Part shown: one piece after another, positions 21,268 to 33,244 of the stretch
Layout of the letters: each line of letters begins with the position of its first letter
Position numbering within the stretch: the first letter of the stretch is position 1
Assembly: GCA_009363875.1 (NCBI GenBank)
Contig: CM018685.1
Span: 57,671,087-57,735,086, forward strand
Reading direction: 5' to 3'
Source: Mikania micrantha
Lineage: Eukaryota; Streptophyta; Magnoliopsida; Asterales; Asteraceae
DNA length: 64,000 nucleotides
Made by a program: the position numbers and the translations under genes
The notes under the pieces: generated by a model
Told to the model about the DNA's origin: nothing
The model's database searches: none
Seen by the model: the letters and a program-made list of their open reading frames with translations, nothing else

Positions 21268-24116
21268 GTATCATTTATTTATTTACAGTGATGTAACAAA
21301 GGTTTTATGTTCACTTTATATTATTTTTATTTAACTACAGTAATGTAATTTACTGTTGTAAAAAATCAAAGAATGTGTATTATTTTATAGTCGTTACATT
21401 GATTTGAATCCAAATTTTTTAGTTAAAGTCAAATAAAAATTACGTTTATAATAAATTTAAAATGATTTTGTAACGAATTTTGGTTTACATTGCTGTAAAT
21501 TAAATATGGTTACATTGTATCAATTATTTTGGTTTAGCGAACTCATTTTTATTGTTTTGAATCTCTATCAACCATACATATACATGAAAATTACATTAAA
21601 TACATAAACAAAAATGAAAATATGATTCAAACACATGAAAATATGGTTTAGATATATGAAAATCCATGAAAAACATATGAAAAATACATGAAAATATACA
21701 CATCGGTTTGGTTTCGGTTATTTCGGTTACTGAATGGGTAAGCCGTAACCGTAACCGAGTGGTTCAGTTTTTACCCTATCTTAACCATAACCGATCGGTT
21801 AAGTCGGTTTTGGTTATTTTCGGTTCGGTTTCGGTTATCAGTTTTATATGCTCACCCTTACAACGCATCCAAGCGAATGATTTGGGTTCATTTATAAAGG
21901 ACAATCACTATTAAGAGTTGTATTGTATTTGAGACAATTGGTCTTCAGCCATGAACAATGATATGTGGCACTATCAAGAGTCAAGAGTATGAATGGAATT
22001 AAATTACATATATTAGATGCAGAAGGAAAGCCAACGAATAAAACCTATATAAAGAAATTTTTAGAGATTTATGATTTACTTACAACCGATACATTGTACG
22101 TTTGATTTGATTTTCTTATTTTGAAGTGATATGGTTTTTTTTCTAATTTCCTATTTCATATATTTATGGATTATATTAGTGATTTTTATTCAACATGTGT
22201 AACATACGAGTTTCTAACCTAGTATTAAAAATAAAGTAAAATTTAATTAAGCAAAACGTATAATTAATATTTCTCCATCAAGTAATCCTTCATTTGGCAT
22301 TCTATCAATCATGGGCGGTCCGGGAGAGGTAAACCTGACCTCCGTCTCAGGCCCATGTATCCTTAATGATCGAATCCTGATATCAACTTCACAGGGAAGC
22401 GAACGTACAACTTTCATATATAGAATAAACAATCTTGATTTCTTACAAGCATTAGTTAGAAGTTTAATGATCCGTCAGGGTGAAAAGTAATCACTACTCT
22501 GTTAATACTTGTGAATTTAATCACCACAACACTCTTATATTCCACTATCAGAATAAAAGTTGTTAAACATATACACTTAACATAAAATCCTACTTCGAGT
22601 TTGAAACAATTTAGTAAAAATTATGTCTTTTCATCGAATCCTTGTGTTTACTTTCTTACATCGTAGTTTATTTTGATTCCTAGGTTTTTGCATAGTTTTT
22701 TTTCGAAAGTAATATGGAATTGTGAACATTAATAACGTGACAAGAAAGTGTAACAAGCACGAAATCAACGAAGTACATTTATGATTTATCCCAACACATT
22801 CTTAAAAGTAGTGGTGTTCATGATCCGTTTTCAAAATATGAAACCGCCCAAATAGATCAGCGGTTTGATTTTGTAGGCGTTCTCTTCTTAAACATTTGGT
22901 CGGTCACTTTCAAAAGTTTAGAACCGTAGTAAACGGTTTGGTTTACGATTTTTACTAAAAACCGATTGTAGAAACCTAACAGGACTGTGTGTATATGTAT
23001 GTTTGTATGTATATGATTGATGATTTAGGTGACATTGGATAAAAAAAATTACACTTTAGGCTTGTAGTTTGATTAGCTTATCTCAAACCGTAAAACACTT
23101 AGGTTTGATTTGATTTTTATTTTTAACGAGCTTAAAAAGACAAAACCATAAAACTAAACCATAACCAAAAATTTGATGATAGTTTGATTTGATTTGGTTC
23201 GTTTTTTATTTTTCCACAGTTTAATTTTGGTTTTCATTATTTTTAAAACCGTTTTGAACACTTTAGTTTATGATTTCATTTAAAAATCGTAAATCACACA
23301 TACTTATAGGCGCTATTTATATGTTTCTTTGGCCATCAAATATTCAAAGGGTCAGGCTAAATATACCCCCAATTCTGACTTGTTATACCCCCCAAATATC
23401 AAATATAAATTTGTCAAAATCAACCCTTCAACATTATAACACAACCAAAATACACCAAACATTATTTCCACCTTAAATTCTACTAAACATATCCCTTCTT
23501 ACTTGTCATACCCCATCTACAAAATATAAAATATAAATTCATCAAAAATAAGATTTAATCGTATGAGCTCTAATTCATATTTGTTCAAATTCGATTGAAC
23601 TGAGGCCTGATCGTTGTTACAAACATATGGCTTTATTTCCTCGAACAAAACGAGTGTAATGGTGTATGAAACACATATCTTAGCTAACTAATTCGTGTTC
23701 GTTGCTTGATGAACCGAAGTTGTACCGTTGAGCTCTTACAGGCATTTTTCCTGATTTGTTTAAGATTGTGAATAACTTTGGTTTACGCAGAGAGTTTCGC
23801 CAAGGTTAAAGGAATGCTTGGGTTCAATTAATTTTGAGTTTTATACTCGTTTTAATAGAGTTTGAGTTTTCGTTCGACAATTGTTATTTAGGCGTATATT
23901 TCGTATTAATTTGATTTTTAAACGATGAATTGATGATGATAATAATTCCGTGATGTTTGTAGTTGTTTTAATTTTAAATGCTTATGAGGTTTACTTGGAT
24001 ATATTTAAAAAGATTAAGAAGCGGGTATGACAAGTAAAAAAGTTATAAAAGAGGGTATATTTAACATAAACCATATTCAAATGTGATTTCTGAAAAATGA
24101 AGGGTGCATTTTGTAA
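21268..24116. other. Intergenic repeat-rich DNA, no gene seen
   Basis: Contains a GTTACATTGCTGTAAATTAA block echoing the fold-back interior and a CGGTTTCGGTTA-rich MITE-like stretch (21700-21860). It also has a fragment of the CATGGGCGG hAT family (22309-22358) and a GGTGTTCATGATCCG...TTTTGAACAC inverted-end repeat (about 22808-23260). The rest is AT-rich. Open frames are short and have no family resemblance. Confidence 0.5.
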
Positions 24117-24467
24117 GGCTGGGCACAATGGTCACCCCGCCCTCCCAGCGGCCTTTGCCCTTTCAGCGGCTTCCAGCGGGAACACAGCGGCCTTTGCCCT
24201 TTCAGCGGCTTCCAGCGGGAACACCGCCACCCGCCTCAGCGGCTCCCGCCCAACCCCCTCCCACGGCCCCCGCTCCCCGCTACCCTTCTCAATTTGTGAT
24301 TGGTCCAAGTTTTGTTTCTCACTTTCTGATTGGTCCAAGGCATATAGTGGGGAAGAGTTTTCAGTGAGGTGACCACTGTGAGGTTTTGTGGTTTTCAGTG
24401 TGATGATAACGTGGCAGGAAATTTTGGTGGAGAAAGATTTTCAGTGGGGTGACCGCTGTGGATGGTC
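24117..24467. mobile_element. Tourist/PIF MITE, 351 bp, upstream of the RRM gene
   Basis: The ends GGCTGGGCACAATGGTCACC and GACCATCCACAGCGGTCACC (reverse complement) match the TIR of the copy at 6032-6332. Flanking TAA (24114-24116) and TAG (24468-24470) look like a decayed 3-bp duplication. It holds a perfect 39-bp tandem duplication (24147-24185, 24186-24224) beginning AGCGGCCTTTGCCC. The right end is 243 bp from the ATG of the downstream gene, so it lies in that gene's likely promoter. Confidence 0.78.
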
Positions 24468-24710
24468 TAGGTTCAAAAAGGAGATGAATCGTTTAAAGAA
24501 ATAAATAAATTGAAAGAGAAAGCAACGTATCAACGAGAATCTTGCTGCCTTCAAAGTTTTTCAAACCCTAAATTAAATATTGGGGAAAAAGGCAAACTAT
24601 AATGCACTTCATCGTCACCATCATCATCCTCGTCATCTTATCAGCTTATCTGTAAATTCCTTAAATATATTTTCTCTATCGACCTGAAATTTTATACGCT
24701 TGCGAGTAAA

Positions 24711-27700
24711 ATGCAGGTGAGTTTGAATTTCTTTTCGATTCATACGATTAGTTCGTCACGATTTCTAGAAATCCATGTTTTGTGTTTGATCCTGGGTATG
24801 ATTGTGTCGTTCTTGTTTGTGTTATGTGCTTGAAATTTGCATCAGACAAGAACAGTACAAGTAGGACATCTTTCAGATTTAGCAACCGAGAGAGAAATTC
24901 ATGAGTTTTTCTCCTTTTCTGGTGACATCGAGCACGTTGAGATCTGCCGGTGCGTAACGTTTATATTAAGTAAATTGATTCAAGTGTTTGCTGTTATCAT
25001 ACAGGTTGTCTGATTTTGATTGTTTTTGTGGATTGCAGTGATTCAAAACAAAACAAGACTGCATTTATCACGTTTAAAGATCCTAGGGCTCTTGAAATCG
25101 CATTATTATTATCGGTAATCCCTCGATTTAGTATTCTCCTTCTTCCTATTATTGAAATAGACTTTTTATATGCTGCATATGTAAAAAAAATTCATTGAAA
25201 TAATTAACATACATGCGTATGCAAGATGCCATATGGGGGTATGATCGTGCAAGATATAAGGCAATATTTATTAGTTGTTCAATTTAACTCTGAATGCCAA
25301 AATAATAGCCATTCTTCACTTTAGGGTTTTGACACTAATTTTTTTTGGTTGCATATATAATGTTAATTGTAGTTTTGAATTCAATCACTATGTTTTTCCG
25401 AAAAATATATATAATATTACCCATTTTAGAATGCAATCACTTTTCTAGTTTCTTTTGGAGATGGGGTCACACAGGGGCAGTCTCTCTGTCATCGTGTGAA
25501 ATAGGAAATATTTGCTCTCATCTCACTCTCCATAGACCCTACCAATAGCTTGCTATGTGTGTGATTTTACTAGGTAAGTAAGCTTGTTGGTTAGTTTGTT
25601 TACTTATTTAATTTCTCTTATATCCCTAATAAAAATATGTCCAGATTAAGATTTTTGCACTTCTAAGATTTTGAAGTTGCTGAATTATTCTTTTGATTTG
25701 AAGCGTGCATGAGGAGTTATTATTTTAATTTGTATTTAGTATTTATCTATGGTTTGAGTTGGGAGCACTTGGAGCTACCTCTATCTCGTAGGATAGGGAA
25801 AGGATTGCCTTCAAATCACCCACTCCATACCCTATCAATAGCTTTGCTATGAGGGAGATTTTAGTGGGTTAGCGGGTGTGTTTGTTTGTTTATTTTAGTT
25901 AAGTTTTAAAATTTTTAAAAAGTTTAGACTGCATGGAGAGTCATTATGTTAATTTGTAGCTAGTCAAGGGTAATTTCCATTTTGATGATGGCATGGACTA
26001 GTTTTTTGGATTTCAGGAGTGATCTTTGTTATATCATATTGTATGTCCTTGTATCCCTGGAAATTTGTTGTAATTTCCCATCATGTTATATTTATGCATG
26101 ATATTAAACATACACAAAAAGGTCTATTTCAGTTTCATGGAATTTTGGAATTTCCACAAATCCATGGCAATTTTGCAACTACTCTAGTTAATAAATTACA
26201 ACTACATATTTGTGGCTGCCATGCTGCATATCATTCCACTTTGCCCAGTGGAGACTCTTGGGTCCTACTTTGGAAGTCTTGTGCACAAATACAAAGCTAC
26301 TTTTAAAGAATTAATAATACCGGCACTGTTTTGTAGTTTTTGCTGGTCATCCTTTTGTTTGTCCCATAGTCACACGGAACGCGGTACGCTCCGGTACATG
26401 GTACGAAAACGGGTACGAAGGGGGGTAGGTTCATTCGGAACGCGGTACGATGTATCACATGTTTCGGTACGCCGTATCGCTTCATAACATAAAATTAATA
26501 TAATAGAATTCATTTGATAATCATATTCATCATTCATTCACAAGAAATACTGACTCATTAGATGTACGTAAAGGAATACTGACTAATTTGATTTTATAAG
26601 AACGAATTTCAAATGGGGAAGGAATCGGAAGTCGGAACGCAAACAGTCGATCGGAAACCAACAATCGCCAGAAAGCTTCAATCGGCGATTCAGGTCCACA
26701 TTCGACGAATTCGTGGGTTGGGAACGCGATTTAGGTAGGTCTGGTACACGATTCAGGTTCCAATTTGACGAAATTAGGTTCAATCGGGATCGACACTTCA
26801 TCACGTACCGGATCGCGAACCAGTGGCGATTGGGACGATTTTATACCGCGAATCGGTACGAGCGACTCAGATCGCGGTACGCGGGACTATTCACGTTTCC
26901 TGTAACTATGGTTTGTCCCAGAGGTGGCAATTTTTACCCATGTCAAAGGAAATGGGTTGGTTTGGGTAAACAATTGTAGTATAATGGGTTGAAATGGATA
27001 ACATCATAATATTGAATGGGTTGAGATGGGTAACACTTAAACGCAATGCGGGTCAAGACGGGTAACCAAAAAAATATGTAAATGCAATGGATTCAAACAT
27101 TTAAGAATGATTAATAACATATTTGATTAGAAGAACACTAAAAATTATCCAAATGTATTATTTGTTTACTTATAACACATCTTAAGTTAAACTAAATTGA
27201 TGTTTTTTAAGAACAATCCGTTTAGACCCGAACTAATTTTGCTTAAAACTCATTCTGACCCGCACCCATCCTGACATGAACCCGTTTTGGCCCGTTACAC
27301 AACCCGCCCATTTTGCCAGGCATAGTTTGTCCTTATGCGGGATGAACCCACAGGTGTTGATTAGTTATTAATCATATTGTATTTGCACATCTTGGGTCAT
27401 ATTACCACTAATTAGTGGGCTTGTTAACAATCTGAACACTTTTTGGTCATGCTTTGACATGCCCAGCCAACTGAAAGCAGTTAGATTTTAGTAGATTTGT
27501 ATTTGAAATTTCTGCTTTGACATGCCCAGCCAACTGAAAGCAGTTAGATTTTAGTAGATTTGTATTTGAAATTTCTTTCTCCTAAAAATTGTTATTTGTA
27601 TAATCGTATTATAATATTATTTTCTCCTTTTGCCAATCTCTTTTCTGTTATTTCATTTATATTTTTACTCATAATTGTACAATTTCAATGCAGGCATATT

Positions 27701-30700
27701 TCACATTTCTACGAACAAAAAACACAAACACAAGCATGTATATTGCAGTTTCAATTATCCATTTTGGTGATACTGTTTAACTTAGACAACAAGCTAAACC
27801 TAATAATTTTGAATCTATCATAGCTAATTGGGGATAATCAAAGTGAAGAAAGGCATCAATATTCGTTTTTATGAGTTGTGCTTGCAACACCTTTGTGTAT
27901 TTTTAGCTGCTTTAAATTTCCATAGTTTTTAATACTGTTATGAGAACCTTTTGCAAGAACACCTTTGTGTATTTTTAGCAAGGGGGTCTTAGAGCATGTG
28001 CAGGAGGTGCGACCGCACAGGGCCCATTTTTTTAGGGGGCCCAAAATTTTTTTAAAAATTTGTATATATTACATATATTTTAATTTATTTTACAACAAAC
28101 ACATATAATTTACAATCCAATTCTTAAATATATTTAACCTAATTAAAAACTAATTACCAAAAACCAAAGGGGGCTTTTTATATATTGCTGATCAAGCAAA
28201 TGATTCACTTTAAACAAGATTTGAACAATACAAAAAGTATGAAAAATTATTTGGATTTTTATTTTTCTAAAAAGATGAAGGAATTAGATGACAATGACAT
28301 TAGTTCATGTTGTATTCTTCTTGAGGATGCTTTGAAGTATGATGGAAGATCATATATTGATGGTTATGAGCTTAATATGGAGTTAAAGTTATTGGATACT
28401 TTATTACCTAGTGAAATTCTAAACCCAGTTGATGTTTTAAAATATTTGAAGCGGGTCGATTGTTTTCCAAATGCATCAATTGCAAATAGAATTTTGTTGA
28501 CAATTCCGGTAACTGTAGCATCCGCAGAAAGAAGCTTTTTAAAATTAAAGTTGTTGAAGTCATACTTACAATCGATAATGTCTCAAGAAAGACTTAGGGG
28601 CTGTTTGTTTGCATCTGAATGACTTTAAGAGGTTACATCTGAATGGTTCATAACCTCTTAACCATTCAGACTTAGGGTTACCTCTTAACCATTCAGAGGT
28701 TATGAACCATTACCAACCTCTTAACCTTTCAGACTTAAGGATACAATTTAACCATTCACATGCTATGAACCACTAAGAGGTAGCCTCTGAATGAGATTAA
28801 GAGGCTACCAAACAGGGCCTTAATGAATTGACAATGATAACTATTGAGAATGAAATACTAGATAATGTGGATTATGAAGATTTATTCAACAACTTTGTAT
28901 CAAAAAATGCTAGATGAACGTCACGTTTTATTTAGTTATTAAAACATTGAAATGCATTATTTTGCTAAAGCAATATTGTTTATATTGATTTTACTGTTAT
29001 TTTAATTATCGTTAATTTGTGTGTGTGCATGCACACACACATAGGGGCCCATTTTTAGCATTCACACAGGGCACCTAATCTCTCAGAGACGGCTCTGATT
29101 TTTGGGAGTAGCATGTTGGCTATTTTGACTAATAACTATAATTAGGCTAATAGCATGCATAGAATTTATTATACAAAAGTTTACTCTCTATGTTGCCAAA
29201 CTATAAGAGAATTTGTTACCTTTAGCAAATAGCAACTACAACACCATCAATGTTATGAAGATTAGACTTGCAAAATGCAGCCTCTTAGGCATGAGGTCTT
29301 ACCATTCTTTAGTGTTGCCTAAAAAGAGTCCACTTTTTTTTTTTCTTTGTTCTTTTTTTTTCTTTTTTTAATTCTATCTCTATTTTTATTAATTGTAAAA
29401 AGTCTACAAAAAATAAGACAACTTACTTAGTCCTGTCACTTGGCCAGTTCCCCATCCAACTTGGTGATTGTACGTATGTGTTGACTTTTAAAAGTTTAAC
29501 ATTTGAGAGTGAACACTTATAATTGCAAAGAACATACTGGAGCCTTCAGGGATGCTACCAAGTCAATGTTTGGTAATTACATATGCTTGTAATTACATAT
29601 ATTATAGAGGTTAACTTGAGCATGAAGTGGTAGCTATAATTATTGTTTTCTATATCATGCAGATGTATAAATCCCCTTTCATGAATATGGTAACTTATAT
29701 TTTATATGCATTTTTATAGGGAGCAACCATAGTGGATCAGATTGTTAGCATTACTCCTGCTGAAAATTACTTGCTAAAACCTGAGTTTCAGGCATGCTTA
29801 TTTGTCTATTACGAGATCTATAAATCTATTTTCTTCAATGCTTTTAGAACTTATGTTATAACATCACATCTTGCAGGAAGCATGTAAAGTAGATGATGCT
29901 GCAAGCATGGCTCCGGAAAATTCTCCATCATCAGCAGAGGTAATAGGTTACCCACATTACTTGATTCAGCTTCCTAAGCTATAATACTTCAATGCAAGGT
30001 TTAAAAAAGCGGAAACGAGCCTCGAGGCGTTTTCTGTTAGCCTCACGAGGCGTAAGCCTCGAGGTAGACCGAGGCGTAAGCCTCAAAACTATATTGAAAT
30101 ATAATTAAAATTACAAATATATTTAATAAAAGTTGCAATTTAACATAAAACAAACAATAAAAGTGTCACAATTTAAACATCAAAATACTCCAACAAGCAA
30201 AGTTAATAATGTTTTGAACTTCAAATGTTAAAAAATTCATCTTCCGCCGAAGAACCACCGAAGACCGCCGAAGACCACCGAGCACCGAGCGCCTACTGCC
30301 GTTTTTGTGAGATTGGAAGTGAATTACGTGAGCGATTGAGAGCAAAATAGGGTTTTCAGATTATAAATTTACTTAAAAGGTCAAAAAAGGGTCAAAAAAA
30401 TACCAAAAAGGTCAAATTAACAGGTCAAAAAAATATATGTATGTGGTGAGGCTTAAGCCTCACCGCCTCGACACGCCTCGGCCTGCCTCGACACGCCTCG
30501 GCCCGCCTCGACATAACCGAGGCTTAAGTTCCAAATCACCCACCTGAGGCTACGCCTCAAAGACGTTTTCTGACCGCCTCAGCGGAGGCGTACGCCTCGA
30601 GGCGCGCCTCACGACGCCTTTTTAAACCATGCTTTAATGTTTTAGATTTTTATTTCACAAGTATTTATTTTATTGATTATATGTGTTAGAACAGACCAAT

Positions 30701-32312
30701 AATACTTCTCCTCGTAATGGAAGAATCTACATGAGTAAAGCACAAGATGTTGTTTCAAGTGTTCTTGCAAAAGGTTCAGCAATTAGGCAAGATGCCATGA
30801 ATAAAGCTAAAGCATTTGACGAGAAGCATCAACTAAGAGCCAATGCATCTGCTAGAGTGAATTCTCTGGACAGAAGGGTAAGGCTTTCAGAGAAATTTAA
30901 TGTCGGGGTCTCAGTTGTAAATGAAAAGGTTAAATCTGTGGATCAAAAGCTACAAGTTTCAGACAAAACAATTGCTGCATTAATGGCAGCCGAGAGGAAA
31001 ATAAATGACACAGGTTCAGCTGTCAAATCAAGCAGGTCTGTCTTTCTTCCTTGTACATTCCATGTTACCTGTTCAATGTTACTTTTGATTTTCTTAGCAT
31101 ATAATAAAGTTTCAACATCGGTAACTTGGATGTGTATAGATATGTGACTGCTGGAACAGCTTGGCTGAATGGAGCTTTTGGTAAAGTGGCAAAGGCTGGG
31201 CAGGTTGCAGGAACAAAAACTAGACAAAAGTGGAATTTGGCAGTTTCAAATTTAACAGCAAAGGTGTGTATTTGTCTATAATATCCACATCGGTAATTTG
31301 ATGTTTGGGTAGCTTCATTTAATGTATGTTGTGGATGCAACAATCAACTAAAAGAAACAAAATTTCAAGTACACAAAATAGGACAACTCAAAACCCAATG
31401 TATAATTTACTTGCACACAGAAGATTTTAGGGTAACGTAAAAGGAGACCACCCAACCATTTAACCTTTTTACTTAATACCAACCAGCTATTAAATTCCTA
31501 TATAGGCCAAAATATATGTATTTTCTTGTCTATTATTATTCTGACGTAAAATACAATAGGCTGGATGGAGAATCTAAACTAAAATATTTGAAAGAAAATA
31601 AACCTTTGGTTCATTTTTAATTCTGCAAGTTAAAAAAAATTATCCAACAGTCAAAAAAACTGATGATAATTTAACATGCTTTTGATCAGATTTGGTAATT
31701 TGTATTAACGAAACTGTACACATACTTGGGCTCCCTATAAATTAGCCTCAAATAGTTGCGTGATGTAAATGGAAAAATATTAAATATTTGGGCGACCTCA
31801 TACATTATCCTTGGATTTTATTAATAGATCGTTCAATACAAGTGTAACACCCCTGCTCACGTTGTCACGTGCTACTATTATAGAAATCGGGAACAAAAGC
31901 ATAATTTTGTGATACTTTGTTTCTAATTTCTATGAGAGGGGCAGACCTTTGGTAAAGTTGTTTTGTAACCTTGAGGTGATGAGTTCAAGCCATTGGAAAC
32001 AACCTCTTGAATGAATGTGTAAGGGTAAGACTACGTACATCAGATTGCGAAGCGATCTGGGCCCTCCCGGACCCTGCGCAAAGCTGAAGCTAAGTCAAGC
32101 ACCGTCTACACCCTACTATAATAGAATTTGTTAGTCTTTTAGCTTAGATTCGTCAGTTCGTTTGTTATAAACAATAACCAAGTTGCATTTTTGGTAATAA
32201 AGTACATAAGAACCATATATTATGTTATATGCTTAACTCCCTTTTTTAGCTTTTCCCATACTGAATTAGCAAATAAAATTTGGTTTTGCAGGATTCACCA
32301 ATTGCTGCATAA
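24711..32312 (+). CDS. RRM protein, BPA1 / BPA1-like (binding partner of ACD11) family
   Basis: Eight exons: 24711-24716, 24847-24949 with its first base at 24846, 25039-25114, 29720-29791, 29877-29939, 30695-31035, 31140-31263 and 32292-32312, giving 268 codons plus TAA. Reading phases close at every junction. All introns are GT-AG except intron 4, whose donor reads CAG|GC (GC-AG). Residues 1-75 form a short RRM (VQVGHLSDLATEREIHEFFS ... TAFITFKDPRALEIALLLSG), followed by TIVDQIVSITPAENY. The C-terminal half is helical (KAQDVVSSVLAKG, NVGVSVVNEKVKSVDQK, GTAWLNGAFGKVAKAGQVAG). This is the architecture of Arabidopsis BPA1 and its paralogues, which bind the sphingolipid-transfer protein ACD11 and modulate cell death and immunity; that role is by family. 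Introns 3 and 5 hold transposons, yet no exon lesion is visible. Confidence 0.88.
26365..26910. mobile_element. hAT-type element A, 546 bp, in intron 3 of the RRM gene
   Basis: The ends are CATAGTCACACGGAACG and CATAGTTACAGGAAACG (reverse complement of the right end). The 8-bp target duplications are GTTTGTCC at 26357-26364 and 26911-26918. The interior has many CGGTACG motifs on both strands. It has no transposase. Confidence 0.85.
26919..27324. mobile_element. hAT-type element B, 406 bp (CAGAGGTGGCAA family)
   Basis: Begins CAGAGGTGGCAATTTTTACC and ends TTTTGCCAGGCATA. It is flanked by GTTTGTCC at 26911-26918 and again at 27325-27332, sharing the left copy with element A. The interior is rich in GGGTTGAAATGG/GACCCG motifs. 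A second member of exactly the same length lies in reverse orientation at 46385-46790. Confidence 0.85.
27451..27576 (+). repeat. Perfect 63-bp tandem duplication
   Basis: Two identical 63-bp units, 27451-27513 and 27514-27576, both starting GCTTTGACATGCCCAGCC. Identity implies a recent event or a conversion. It is inside intron 3 of the RRM gene. Confidence 0.9.
28005..29096 (+). mobile_element. Deleted hAT transposon with transposase C-terminal remnant
   Basis: The left region reads CAGGAGGTGCGACCGCACAG then GGGCCC. The right end reads GGGCCC...CACAGGGCACC...GACGGCTCTG, an imperfect inverted match. Between them 28185-28596 plus 28823-28916 encodes the hAT C-terminal dimerisation region: LKYLKRVDCFPNASIANRIL, then TIPVTVASAERSFLKLKLLK, then NELTMITIENEILDNVDYED, stop TGA at 28914. 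The N-terminal zinc finger and catalytic parts are absent, so it is a non-autonomous relic. I could not find a matching target duplication; the left boundary is approximate. Confidence 0.75.
28597..28819. mobile_element. Tourist/PIF MITE nested in the hAT transposase remnant (223 bp)
   Basis: TIRs GGGGCTGTTTG and GGCCCTGTTTG, with perfect TTA duplications at 28594-28596 and 28820-28822. Interior repeats of CTCTTAACCATTCAGA occur in both orientations. Taking out the insert and one TTA makes the transposase reading frame continuous, so the boundaries are exact. Same family as 17129-17991. Confidence 0.92.
29995..30631. mobile_element. hAT-type MITE, 637 bp, in intron 5 of the RRM gene
   Basis: Ends CAAGGTTTAAAAAAGCG and CATGGTTTAAAAAGGCG (reverse complement). 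Flanks are CTTCAATG (29987-29994) and CTTTAATG (30632-30639), an 8-bp duplication with one mismatch. Subterminal regions are dense in GCCTCGAGGCG/GAGGCGTAAGCCTC palindromes, able to fold strongly. Confidence 0.82.
31930..32110 (+). mobile_element. tRNA-derived SINE (Au-like)
   Basis: The sequence shows a B-box-like GGTGATGAGTTCAAGCC near 31977. It then has AAGGGTAAGACTACGTACA and GGCCCTCCCGGACCCTGCGC, the conserved body of Au-type plant SINEs as I remember them. It lies in intron 7 of the RRM gene. The 5' A-box half is diverged and no clear target duplication was found. Confidence 0.55.
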
Positions 32313-32877
32313 ACAAAGTTCATAGACAGCCGCATTCTTATTGATCATATGGGGTTCTCAATCATCAAAATGGTTATTGAGATATACAATTAGATAGTTT
32401 GGAAGCTTGGTGTGTGAAATTCTTTTGTCTAGTATATGTTTCTACTGTGTCTATGCAGTTTTGTGATTCATTTATTAGTTAACTGTTGCTGTAAATTTCA
32501 AGCAAAGATGTGAAGTCCATTTTAAAATTCTATTGATGCAGGGTCTACCGCAAGTCATTAATGTAGCATTGTAATCCAAGTGTGCAACTGAAAAAACATT
32601 ATTTTTGGGGTGTTAACATGTGTGTTTTTTAAGTTTCAACACTGAATCTGATAGTTATAATTTTTTCAAATTTGATGTTTGGGTAGCTCCATTTCTTTTT
32701 GAGCTGAGGGTCTCTTACGAAGCAGCCTCTCTACGACGACTCTACCTCATTGAAGTAGGGGTAAAGTATGTATTATCTCTACTCCCAGACCTCACAAAGT
32801 GAGATTACACCGGGTACGTGTTGTAGTTCCATTTCTTAATTTATAAAATCCACATCTACATGTTCCAATGCGGAATC
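32313..32877 (+). other. 3' region of the RRM gene with a SINE-like repeat
   Basis: Downstream of the TAA at 32310-32312 is probable 3' UTR. A SINE-like segment at about 32705-32825 has GAGGGTCTCTTACGAAGCAG, AGTAGGGGTAAAG and GAGATTACACCGGGTACG. This is the same family seen in reverse at 43000-43260. Confidence 0.5.
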
Positions 32878-33080
32878 TGTTAGCTTAGTTACTAATCTTG
32901 TAATTGATTTTGTTAGAAAGTTGGTTACAGTTTCAGTTTTCTGTTTTGGTTGTAATAATCAGCTATAAATAGCTGTTGGTTCTGCATTTGTTTTAACAAG
33001 CAGACTAGAGTGAAATCAAAGGATCGATTTCCAAAATCTGTGTTCAATTTTTCTTTTCAATTTCTCGATACCGTTTATCA
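32878..33080 (+). repeat. 5' LTR of the Copia element
   Basis: 203 bp. Contains a TATA box (TATAAATA at 32964-32971), so transcription would start shortly after it. Ends TTATCA directly before the primer-binding site. Confidence 0.93.
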
Positions 33081-33082
33081 AG

Positions 33083-33095
33083 TGGTATCAGAGCC
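33083..33095 (+). other. Primer-binding site (initiator Met-tRNA type)
   Basis: TGGTATCAGAGCC, two bases after the LTR, complementary to the 3' end of plant initiator methionine tRNA. Typical of Copia elements. Confidence 0.9.
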
Positions 33096-33244
33096 GCGGT
33101 GCTCAGATTCTCCGAATTGAAGAAATTGGCGGGAAAATAAAGATCGGTGGGGAAATTCGAGGAATCTAACCTTCGATCGCTTGATTCGAAGGGCTGGATC
33201 AAGAATCGCCACTGAAGTTCTACCGAAGACGGAAAGGAACAGCT

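Noticed and set aside
24097..24372. Frames with repeated AFALSAASSGNT or PFQRLPAGT
   Set aside because: The repetition comes from the 39-bp tandem duplication inside a Tourist MITE; not a repeat protein.
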